DNA from: Galbitalea sp036271795
GTDB lineage: Bacteria > Actinomycetota > Actinomycetes > Actinomycetales > Microbacteriaceae
Assembly (NCBI GenBank): GCA_036271795.1
Contig: DATAZY010000087.1
Location: forward strand, 1-64,000
Length of the DNA: 64,000 bases
Direction: 5' to 3'
A program made the position numbers and the translations under genes. The notes under the pieces were generated by a model. It ran no database searches. It saw nothing but the letters and a program-made list of their open reading frames with translations, and was not told where the DNA came from. Positions 45,296 to 52,742 of this stretch are shown here, piece after piece (position 1 is the stretch's first letter; every line of letters begins with the position of its first letter).

Positions 45296-46398
45296 CCGCG
45301 CCATCCGTGACACGCTCCTCGGTTCCGAAGGGCCCCATTGTCAACTCGCTGAAGACGGGCCAGCTGCCGAGGTTCATCGAGCTCTACACCCTCATTGGCG
45401 CGCTTGCGCTCAGCGCGGCCATCCTTATTGCACTCGGTTTTAACATTGTCGGCTGGCTGGTTATTACCGCGATCATTTACCTGGTTTGCATCGGTGTGAT
45501 GTCGTCACTCGTGGAAAATCGACGTAAGGCGACGGATCGCGTCATCCGCGGCCTCGTGACCGTCGCATTCCTTGTGGCCATGGCTCCCCTGATTTCTACC
45601 CTGTACACGGTCGCCGCCCGCGGCATCGGCGAGATCAACTGGAACTTCATCTCAACGACCACCGCGCACGTGTTCAACCCCAAGACGCTCGTGGTCTCGG
45701 TCAACATCGGTGCGTGGCAGGCGATCGTCGGCACGTTGATCATCACCGGCATTGCGGCCCTCATGTCGATTCCGATCGGAATCCTTACCGCGATCTACCT
45801 GGTCGAATACTCGCAGCGCTCGACCTGGATGTCGCGAACGGTCACGTTCCTCGTCGACGTCATGACCGGCATCCCGTCCATCGTCGCGGGCCTGTTCGCC
45901 TTCTCGCTGTTCTCGCTCATCGTCGGGCCGAAGGCATTCAGCGGATTCTCCGCATCGGTCGCCCTGTCTGTCCTCATGATCCCGATTGTTGTGCGCTCGA
46001 GCGAGGAAATGCTCAAGCTCGTCTCACTTGAGCTCCGCGAGGCGTCCTACGCCCTCGGGGTTTCCAAGTTCGCGACCATCACGAAGATCGTGCTTCCCAC
46101 CGCCATTGCGGGCCTCGTCACCGGCGTGATGCTGGCGATCGCCCGGGTCATCGGTGAGACCGCGCCGATCTTCATGGCCGCAAGCTTCACCGACAACTTC
46201 AACGCGAATCCGTTCAACGGGCCAATGCAGACCCTGCCGGTCGAGGCGTACACCGGTTACAAGTTCCCCAGCACCGACATCCAGGGATCGATCAACTCCG
46301 CGTGGGGCGCCGCGCTCCTGCTGATCTTCCTTGTCATCATCCTGAACTTGATTGCGCGCCTGGTGGCGAGGTTCTTCTCGCCCAAGGGCCTGCGCTAG
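45292..46398 (+). CDS. pstA: PstA phosphate permease
   Basis: A 368-residue ABC permease with membrane segments from about 30 onward and the EAA loop ELREASYALGVSKFATITKI. A cytoplasmic N-terminal extension and two extra N-terminal helices make it longer than enteric PstA (about 296), as usual for actinobacteria. It starts by a 4-bp overlap with pstC and pairs with it in the Pst complex. Confidence 0.94.
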   Translation: MTAPSVTRSSVPKGPIVNSLKTGQLPRFIELYTLIGALALSAAILIALGFNIVGWLVITAIIYLVCIGVMSSLVENRRKATDRVIRGLVTVAFLVAMAPLISTLYTVAARGIGEINWNFISTTTAHVFNPKTLVVSVNIGAWQAIVGTLIITGIAALMSIPIGILTAIYLVEYSQRSTWMSRTVTFLVDVMTGIPSIVAGLFAFSLFSLIVGPKAFSGFSASVALSVLMIPIVVRSSEEMLKLVSLELREASYALGVSKFATITKIVLPTAIAGLVTGVMLAIARVIGETAPIFMAASFTDNFNANPFNGPMQTLPVEAYTGYKFPSTDIQGSINSAWGAALLLIFLVIILNLIARLVARFFSPKGLR

Positions 46399-46435
46399 CC
46401 CGACAGACTTACTCCAACAGTTAAGGAACCCGCAG

Positions 46436-47215
46436 TTGTCCAAGCGAATCGAAGTCAAGGATCTGAACGTCTATTACGGCGACTTCCTTGCCGTTGAAGA
46501 CGTGTCGATCACGATCGAGCCGCGCACCGTCACCGCGTTCATCGGCCCGTCCGGATGCGGCAAGTCGACGTTCCTGCGCACTCTCAACCGCATGCACGAG
46601 GTCATCCCCGGCGCCCATGTGAAGGGCGAGGTCTACATCGACGGAAACGACCTCTACGCGCCGGGCGTCGACCCTGTACTCGTGCGTCGCCAGGTCGGGA
46701 TGGTGTTCCAGCGCCCGAACCCGTTCCCCACGATGTCGATTCGCGAGAATGTCCTTGCCGGTGTGCGCCTCAACAACCGTCGCATCTCGAAGACTGACGC
46801 GGACGATCTGGTCGAGAAGTCACTCAAGGGGGCGAACCTTTGGAACGAGGTCAGGGATCGCCTGCACCTGCCCGGCCAGGGCCTGTCCGGCGGACAGCAG
46901 CAGCGACTCTGCATCGCCCGCGCGATCGCCGTCTCGCCGGAAGTCATCCTGATGGATGAGCCGTGTTCCGCACTCGATCCGATCTCGACTCTCGCGATCG
47001 AGGACCTCATCGAGGAACTGAAGTCCGAGTACACCATCGTGATCGTCACTCACAACATGCAGCAGGCCAGCCGCGTCTCCGACCACACGGCATTCTTCAA
47101 CATCGCCGGAACCGGCAAGCCCGGCAAACTCATCGAATTCGACGACACGAAGCGGATCTTCTCGAATCCGACCGTGCAGGCGACGGAAGACTACGTCTCG
47201 GGCAAGTTCGGATAG
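46436..47215 (+). CDS. pstB: PstB phosphate transporter ATPase
   Basis: A 259-residue ABC ATPase. Walker A GPSGCGKSTFLRTLNRM, Q-loop VFQRPNPFPTMS, signature LSGGQQQRLCIARA, Walker B VILMDEPCSALDP and switch VTHNMQQA are all present and typical of PstB. I chose TTG 46436 (SKRIEVKDLNVYYG follows), which has AAGGA 8 bp upstream. It completes the pstSCAB operon. Confidence 0.96.
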   Translation: MSKRIEVKDLNVYYGDFLAVEDVSITIEPRTVTAFIGPSGCGKSTFLRTLNRMHEVIPGAHVKGEVYIDGNDLYAPGVDPVLVRRQVGMVFQRPNPFPTMSIRENVLAGVRLNNRRISKTDADDLVEKSLKGANLWNEVRDRLHLPGQGLSGGQQQRLCIARAIAVSPEVILMDEPCSALDPISTLAIEDLIEELKSEYTIVIVTHNMQQASRVSDHTAFFNIAGTGKPGKLIEFDDTKRIFSNPTVQATEDYVSGKFG

Positions 47216-47243
47216 TCCGACGCACGGCGTCGAGCTATCCGAA

Positions 47244-47280
47244 GATTGAGTAGCTTCGTCTAGCGGCGCGTATCGAAATC
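47244..47280. repeat. Dispersed-type intergenic repeat after pstB
   Basis: A 37-bp stretch beginning GATTGAGTAGC and ending GCGTATCGAAATC has complementary ends. It resembles a family of repeats (GAGTAG...GTATCGA) that I recall as frequent between genes in Microbacteriaceae. It lies between the converging pstB and rskA genes and may act as terminator or REP-like element. Confidence 0.55.
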
Positions 47281-47285
47281 TAAGC

Positions 47286-48089
47286 CTAGGCGGAGGCGAT
47301 CGCGACGATCGGTTTCGTCGTCGGAGCCTTCGATCCGCCCGCTGGCTCGACGGTAACTCCGACCGTGTCACCCTTCGTCATCGTGCCGGACAGCACCTGC
47401 AGTGTGCTCGCGCCCTTCGATTCGAACAACCCGGCGGGCGTCGGCGTTCCGGCCGAGTTGATGTACCAGAGTTCGTAGGTTTTGCCTGCGGGCAGAGTCT
47501 TCAGACCTTTGCCGATGAGCACCGACTTCTTCAGATGCAGCGACCAGACGAGAGTCGCGGTGCCACCGGTCGACACGGATGCCTGCGCACGCTGGACGTC
47601 GGACGCCGTTGTGATCGCGGCGAGCGCGTCCGCCTGCTGGCTGCTGTTCGCCCCCTGGATTGCAACATTGGTGCCAACGATCCCGCCCACGATGAGCAGG
47701 ACGGCTGCTGCCGCCGCAGTGATCGCGACCGCCGGTCGCGTGTACCAGCGGGTTCGCGCTTTGCTGAGTGCGGCGCCCGTGGAACCGGGTAGGGCGTCCG
47801 GTTCTTCCTCGAGGGCAGGCACAGCGCGCAGGGCGCGCACCGGGGCATCCTCGCGCGGAAGCTGCGGAGTCTGGCTGAGCCGAGCCATGATGTTCTGCTT
47901 GAGCGCCGGTGACGGATCAACGGGGTCGACCGCCATCCCGAGCAGCACAGCCGTATCGGTCAATTCGGTCACCTCACTTCTCAACTCCGCGGAGTCCGCA
48001 AGCAGACCTTCAAATTCCTCCCGTTCGTCGGCGTCCATCGCGCCGAGCACGTATGAGCCACTGCCAGCGAAGTTCCTGTTGTTGGCCAT
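47286..48089 (-). CDS. rskA: Anti-sigma-K factor (RskA-like)
   Basis: A 267-residue single-span membrane protein. The cytoplasmic N-terminal part (YVLGAMDADEREEFEGLLAD) is a sigma-binding anti-sigma domain, one membrane segment lies about 120-145 (AVAITAAAAAVLLIVGGIVG), and the outside domain (KTYELWYINSAGTPTPAGLF) is the RskA_C domain. It should hold the sigma factor inactive until cleaved. ATG 48089 overlaps the sigK stop by one base; GTG 48092 is possible. Confidence 0.92.
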   Translation of the reverse strand: MANNRNFAGSGSYVLGAMDADEREEFEGLLADSAELRSEVTELTDTAVLLGMAVDPVDPSPALKQNIMARLSQTPQLPREDAPVRALRAVPALEEEPDALPGSTGAALSKARTRWYTRPAVAITAAAAAVLLIVGGIVGTNVAIQGANSSQQADALAAITTASDVQRAQASVSTGGTATLVWSLHLKKSVLIGKGLKTLPAGKTYELWYINSAGTPTPAGLFESKGASTLQVLSGTMTKGDTVGVTVEPAGGSKAPTTKPIVAIASA

Positions 48090-48691
48090 CACGACGCCAC
48101 CCCCAATTCATCGCGCAGACGGATCATCCCGTCACGCAGGCGCGTCTTGACCGTGCCGACCGGCACGTTCAGCATCTCCGCCACCTCGCTGTGGCTGTAG
48201 CCGCCGTAATACGAGAGAGTGACAGCCTGCCGCTGCAATTCCGTTAGTCGTTGCAAAGCCTGCCCAACCCTTTCGTGCTCGACCCGTATCTCGACGGACT
48301 CGGAAACCGAGTCGTATTCCGTGTCCATGTCCCGTAAACCAATTTTGGTGTCCCGGTCGCGTGTCGACTGGGATGAACGGATCCGGTCCACCGCCCTGCG
48401 ATGCGCCATCGTGAGGATCCAGGTTGTTGCGCTCCCTCTCGCAGGGTCGTAGCGCTTCGCGTTCTGCCACACTTCGAGAAAGATCTCCTGCGTCACCTCT
48501 TCTGACTGTGCATGATCCTTCAGCAGCCGACGCACAAGGCCGAGCACCCGACTGGATGACCGGTCATAGAGTTCGCCAAACGCGGCTTGGTCGCCCTCCG
48601 CAACCAGACCGAGTAGATCGTTCAGAGATACCGGCACAGGATTATCCCTGTCAGTATCTTTTTCGAGATCCGAGCTCACCAGCCTAAGCAT
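48089..48691 (-). CDS. sigK: ECF sigma factor (SigK-like)
   Basis: A 200-residue group 4 sigma factor. Region 2 (FGELYDRSSSRVLGLVRRLL, then EEVTQEIFLEVWQ) and region 4 (LTELQRQAVTLSYYGGYSHS, then VPVGTVKTRLRDGM) are intact. With the RskA partner downstream it fits the SigK group. Just upstream on the same strand are two arylsulfotransferase-like genes and dipZ, the latter also linked to SigK in mycobacteria. ATG 48691 is 46 bp after the upstream gene. Confidence 0.92.
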   Translation of the reverse strand: MLRLVSSDLEKDTDRDNPVPVSLNDLLGLVAEGDQAAFGELYDRSSSRVLGLVRRLLKDHAQSEEVTQEIFLEVWQNAKRYDPARGSATTWILTMAHRRAVDRIRSSQSTRDRDTKIGLRDMDTEYDSVSESVEIRVEHERVGQALQRLTELQRQAVTLSYYGGYSHSEVAEMLNVPVGTVKTRLRDGMIRLRDELGVAS

Positions 48692-48737
48692 GACAGTCCA
48701 CGGTCATGATTCGGCGCGGGGGCCCCGGCGGTTTGGT

Positions 48738-50294
48738 CTAGGCGGTCCGAACCACTCTCGAGGTCGCGAGGACGTTACCCCTGAAGTCCAGCGCCTGCAC
48801 AGCTACGGCGGCCGCCCGGGGGACGGACGAAGCTGTCTCGAAGCCCGAACGCGGGACGATCATCGCCTGGGAGAGACTGCTCGCACCATCGCCGGTCAGG
48901 ATTCGCCAGTGCCGAACCTCCGTCGCGCCGTTCCAGCTGACGTAGATTCGCGTCTTGTTGCCGACTATGGAGGCGGCGATATCCGGAACAGTTGTCGGAC
49001 TCGCGACCCACTCCGAGCGGAATACCCGATAGGTTGCGGTACCAACGTGAGTCATCTCGTAGACGAGCCTGCCGTCGCCGGTGTATTCGGTGACGACGGG
49101 GTTGTCGCCCCAGCCGATCAGGACGTTGCCATTGACCAGTGGCTGGACGCTGCCCTCCGCTGGCGCGAGGATGCCGTGATCGTAGGACTTCTGCAACCCG
49201 ACGGTTCTCGCCGCCTCGTCGACATTGAGGACGAACGCCTGCGACGTGGTCGGGTCGCCCGCCGTCCTCGAGTGGTTATTGAAAAGAGTGAACACCCCGT
49301 CAGATCGCTTCCTGACGTGATGTTGCCAGGCGAACTGCGCGTTTTTCGCAATCGTGAACTCGTTCTTGCGGCCGCCCATCCGCCATTTGATCGCGCCCGA
49401 CTTGCGGTCGACTGCATAAACGGTATGCATGTGGCGAGCGGAAATGTATAGCGTCGTACCGTCCGCGTCGTAGTCGATCGAATTGAAGTGAAACGGGTCG
49501 AATGGGCTTGCCGCACTCTTGCCGTTGCCGTCGGCCTGGTTGGCGACAAATGCGTAGGTGTCCGCCAGGTCGATGTGGTCCTGCGCGCTCCAGTCGAGAA
49601 GCACCGCGCCGGTTTTTACGTCGACCTCCTGGACATGGCAGTTCATGATGTAGCCGTTGCGAGGCCCCTTGACGGCTGTCAGGTCCGCTTTGGCTGTCGG
49701 GTACGCGGTCATCAGAGCAGTGCCCCACGGGGTGAGATGGAATTCGTGCAGGTCCGCGTTCATGCCCGGCCCTGTCTTCACTTTGGCAATCGTCCGGTAG
49801 CTGGTGTCGAGGATGTTCCCGACGCCGTCGCCGTGCCCGAGGTCTACGGTTCCGGACCAGAAGGTCAATACCGGCTTGCCTTCGAAGGACTGCACCTTGA
49901 CGTCCGTCATTTGGATGCCAGCGGGCCCGATCCACACGGCGTCACCACTGTTGTCCATGATCATGCCGTGGAAGACCGTCGCCGTCTCCGGCTCGATGAA
50001 GAGGTAGCCGGGCGCCGTCTCCCCCAACTGGCGGGTGACCACGCTTTGCGCCTTCAGGTTCGTGCTCTTGAACGAGCGGACCGGAAGAGTTGGCGCAAGC
50101 GGTCCGGTCGCCGGAGTCGTTGTCGCCGTGGAATGGGGGCTGGTCAATTCGCCCGCGACCACAGCGAGCGCCACTCCCCCGCCGGCTATCGCACCCAGGG
50201 CAAGAAAGCCGCGTCGGGTGTAGGGGAGCTGCCTCTTCGTGACCTGCCCGTTGGGTTCCGTTGCGGGCTTCGATACGCGATCGGAATCTGACAT
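48738..50294 (-). CDS. Tat-exported arylsulfotransferase-like protein, copy 1
   Basis: A 518-residue exported protein with a twin-arginine signal (YTRRGFLALGAIAGGG, about 25-40). The body looks like the beta-propeller of the arylsulfotransferase (ASST) family, with His-rich blades: DLHEFHLTPWGTALMTAY, HVQEVDVKTGAVLLDWS, FHFNSIDYDADGTTLYISAR, and FAWQHHVRKRSDG. Members transfer sulfate between phenolic compounds; activity here is inferred. It is a tandem paralogue of the next gene upstream and precedes sigK. ATG 50294 has a near-leaderless promoter. Confidence 0.85.
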   Translation of the reverse strand: MSDSDRVSKPATEPNGQVTKRQLPYTRRGFLALGAIAGGGVALAVVAGELTSPHSTATTTPATGPLAPTLPVRSFKSTNLKAQSVVTRQLGETAPGYLFIEPETATVFHGMIMDNSGDAVWIGPAGIQMTDVKVQSFEGKPVLTFWSGTVDLGHGDGVGNILDTSYRTIAKVKTGPGMNADLHEFHLTPWGTALMTAYPTAKADLTAVKGPRNGYIMNCHVQEVDVKTGAVLLDWSAQDHIDLADTYAFVANQADGNGKSAASPFDPFHFNSIDYDADGTTLYISARHMHTVYAVDRKSGAIKWRMGGRKNEFTIAKNAQFAWQHHVRKRSDGVFTLFNNHSRTAGDPTTSQAFVLNVDEAARTVGLQKSYDHGILAPAEGSVQPLVNGNVLIGWGDNPVVTEYTGDGRLVYEMTHVGTATYRVFRSEWVASPTTVPDIAASIVGNKTRIYVSWNGATEVRHWRILTGDGASSLSQAMIVPRSGFETASSVPRAAAVAVQALDFRGNVLATSRVVRTA

Positions 50295-50300
50295 ACGTAC

Positions 50301-50330
50301 TCGATAGCAGTCAGGTCTGAGAGATGTCAA
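50301..50330 (-). promoter_or_regulatory. Promoter of ASST-like copy 1, leaderless type
   Basis: On the minus strand TTGACA (50330-50325), an 18-bp spacer and TATCGA (50306-50301) stand 6 nt before ATG 50294. The -35 is perfect and no ribosome site is visible, which fits a leaderless mRNA. Confidence 0.68.
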
Positions 50331-50355
50331 AGAATTGATACAGAAAACTTTGGAC

Positions 50356-50431
50356 CCGGGCCGCAGAACGCCTCTCGGCGCAAGGCCGCTCGAAGCGGCT
50401 ATTAGTGGAGCCCGGGGTTACTGCGGCCCGG
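50356..50431. terminator. Branched inverted repeat between the two ASST-like genes
   Basis: An 11-bp perfect outer stem (50356-50366 with 50421-50431) encloses two small hairpins, CGCC-TCTC-GGCG (50369-50380) and GCCGCT-CGA-AGCGGC (50385-50399). It starts 26 bp after the end of copy 2 and lies before the promoter of copy 1, so it is probably a terminator, although the branched shape is unusual. Confidence 0.65.
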
Positions 50432-50456
50432 AGACAACCATTTTAGCGGACGCGAG

Positions 50457-52007
50457 TTATGCCGACAGAACCGCCTTCGACCTGCCAATAATCGACCCGG
50501 ACTCGTCGAGCGCCTGAACGGCGATCACCGAGCTTCTGGGCACGGTGGCGACGGTCTCGAACCCGGAACGAGCCACGATGACGGCCTGCGTCAGGCTGCC
50601 CGCATCCTTGCCGGTCATGATGCGCCACTTTCTGACTTCGGTCGCGCCATTCCAGCTCACATATACCTTTGACATCGCGCCCTTGGTCTCGACAGCGATG
50701 ACAGGCTTAGTTGTCGGATGGGCCACCCATTCGTGGCGGAAGCTTCGATAGGACGCAGACCCGACGTGTGTCGCCTTGTAAACGAGCTTCCCGTCGCCCG
50801 TGTACTCCGTTATGACCGGATTGCCACCCCAGCCAATCAGCACGTTTCCGTTCTCGAGCGGTTGAACGCTTCCCTGCGCCGTCGACAGGATGCCGTGATC
50901 GAACGACCTCTGCAGGGACACGGTGCGCGAAGCCTCATCGACGTTGAGCAGCAATCCGCTCGAGGTCACAGGGTCTGTGGATGTCCTCGAATGGTTGTTG
51001 AAGACGGTGAATATGCCATCGGTCCGCTTGCGGACGTGATGCTGCCAAGCGAATTGCGCGTTCTTGTCAATTGCGAAATCACTCTTCTTACCGCCCATCC
51101 GCCACTTCACCGCACCGGTCTTGCGGTCAATGGCGTAAATGGTGTGGGTGTGACGCCCGGAGATGTACAGCGTAGTGCCGTCTTTGTCGTAGTCGATCGA
51201 GTTGAGATGGTAGGCATCGAACCCGGTCGTTGGCGTCTTGCCGAGGCCATCGCCGGGGTCCTTGACGTCGGCGTAGGTCTCGGCCACGGGGACGTGATCG
51301 AGCGCGCTCCAACTCAGGAGCACCGCGCCCGTCCTGATGTCGACCTCCTGAATGTGACCGTTGAGCAGGTAACCACTGGCCGGCCCACCCACAGACGACA
51401 GATCTGCCTTCTCGGTTGGGTATGCAGTCATCAACGCCGTACCCCACGGCGTGAGATGGAACTCGTGCAGGTCGGCATCCATGCCGGGGCCGGTTTTTAC
51501 GACGGCGATCGTCCGGTAGCTCGCGTCGAGAATATTGCCGACGCCCTTGCCATGCCCCCCGGCAACGTTGCCCGACCAGTACGTCAGCACGGGTTTGCCC
51601 TCGAAGGTCTGCACCGCGACGTCGGTCATCGAGGCCCCGGAAGGATCGATCCACACCGCCTCGCCACCGTTATCGACAATCATGCCGTTGAAAATGGTGG
51701 TCTCGGGTTCGATGAACAGGTATCCCGGAGCGGTCTCCCCGGTCTGCTCCGTAATCATGGCCTGAGCTTTCAGTCGGGTGCTCTTGAAGGATCGCGACGG
51801 AAGGGCCACTGCACCGGTGTGAGCCGGCGCACCACGGGTCGTCTCGCCAAGAACCACCGCGGTTGCAATCCCGGCGCCAAGGATTGCGCCGACGGCAATG
51901 ACGCGTCGACGCGAATACAACTCGGGCTTAGTCACGAGAGGCTTGCCCGAGTCGCCCTTTGCATCGACGGCGGATTCCAGATTTGTGTGAGAACTCTCAG
52001 AATGCAT
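50457..52007 (-). CDS. Exported arylsulfotransferase-like protein, copy 2
   Basis: A 516-residue paralogue of copy 1, similar over its whole length (for example DLHEFHLTPWGTALMTAYPT and FAWQHHVRKR are shared). The N-terminus carries SRRRVIAVGAILGAGIATAV, a twin-arginine-like signal or anchor, less canonical than in copy 1. The propeller histidines are kept. It starts at ATG 52007, with TAGCCA 6 nt upstream as a possible leaderless -10. The two copies probably arose by duplication and may have different substrates. Confidence 0.84.
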   Translation of the reverse strand: MHSESSHTNLESAVDAKGDSGKPLVTKPELYSRRRVIAVGAILGAGIATAVVLGETTRGAPAHTGAVALPSRSFKSTRLKAQAMITEQTGETAPGYLFIEPETTIFNGMIVDNGGEAVWIDPSGASMTDVAVQTFEGKPVLTYWSGNVAGGHGKGVGNILDASYRTIAVVKTGPGMDADLHEFHLTPWGTALMTAYPTEKADLSSVGGPASGYLLNGHIQEVDIRTGAVLLSWSALDHVPVAETYADVKDPGDGLGKTPTTGFDAYHLNSIDYDKDGTTLYISGRHTHTIYAIDRKTGAVKWRMGGKKSDFAIDKNAQFAWQHHVRKRTDGIFTVFNNHSRTSTDPVTSSGLLLNVDEASRTVSLQRSFDHGILSTAQGSVQPLENGNVLIGWGGNPVITEYTGDGKLVYKATHVGSASYRSFRHEWVAHPTTKPVIAVETKGAMSKVYVSWNGATEVRKWRIMTGKDAGSLTQAVIVARSGFETVATVPRSSVIAVQALDESGSIIGRSKAVLSA

Positions 52008-52087
52008 ACGCCTTGGCTATCGGCCCAGTCTGGGGATTGAGCAAGAATGCGGGTCGAAAATCGTAAGAATGGCTCCCGCGGGCGGAT

Positions 52088-52717
52088 TTAGCTCAGCGAG
52101 CCGGCGCGATTGAGCCGTGCGCACGCCGTGAACTCGTCCGCCGTCAATGCGAAGCGATCTGCGCGCGCCGTGAGTTCCGCCGCCCGCTCGTCCGAGACCA
52201 GGTCGGCGTCGTCCGCGACGCTGGTCGCTCCCGCGGCGCAGACCCGACAGAATGCTGCAGCACGATCAAGGGCTATCGAGAAGTCGCCGATGAAGATACC
52301 CCGCAGGATCTCATCGGCGAGCTCGGTTATCTCGTCCGGTCCGGTCGGCATCGGGGCTCCCGCGACGACAGGGTCGATCGTCTCCAGAACCTCGCTGCCG
52401 CGCTGGAACAGCAGGCTGGTACCGGCGGGATCCTGACGGATAAGCAGCCGCACCAGATAGATGCGCCACAGTGCACCCGGAAGGCTTCGGGGACTCGAGC
52501 GAGCCCAGAGTTCCGCAATCGCATCGATGCCGTGGTCGTCGGTGTAGGCGATCAGCCGCTCGAGCACTTCGGGGTCGTCGTTGTCCCTCGCGCGATTGAC
52601 CAGCGCGTGCGCGGTGTCGTGAGCGACCCGCAGAATCTGGGCAGGATCCTCTCCGCCCTCGTAGGTATCGAACTTGTCGCCGGAGTACTGGGTGGGTTTG
52701 TGAAAATCGTCGGCCAT
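52088..52717 (-). CDS. Conserved hypothetical protein, 209 aa
   Basis: A soluble helical protein starting MADDFHKPTQYSGDKFDTYE, with GIDAIAELWARSSPRSLPGA and LRGIFIGDFSIALDRAAAFC motifs. I recall homologues in many actinobacteria labelled, wrongly, as RNA polymerase subunit beta. It has no catalytic motif I can see. Two Cys near residues 160-165 (FCRVCAAG) are the only notable feature. It lies 25 bp after dipZ on the same strand and may be co-transcribed with it. Confidence 0.82.
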   Translation of the reverse strand: MADDFHKPTQYSGDKFDTYEGGEDPAQILRVAHDTAHALVNRARDNDDPEVLERLIAYTDDHGIDAIAELWARSSPRSLPGALWRIYLVRLLIRQDPAGTSLLFQRGSEVLETIDPVVAGAPMPTGPDEITELADEILRGIFIGDFSIALDRAAAFCRVCAAGATSVADDADLVSDERAAELTARADRFALTADEFTACARLNRAGSLS

Positions 52718-52742
52718 CGCATCCAGCCTACGGTTCCTTCGG

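Noticed and set aside
50718..52040. 440-codon plus-strand frame opposite the second ASST-like gene
   Set aside because: The minus-strand gene has a signal peptide and a full paralogue next door; the plus-strand frame has neither support nor homologous shape.
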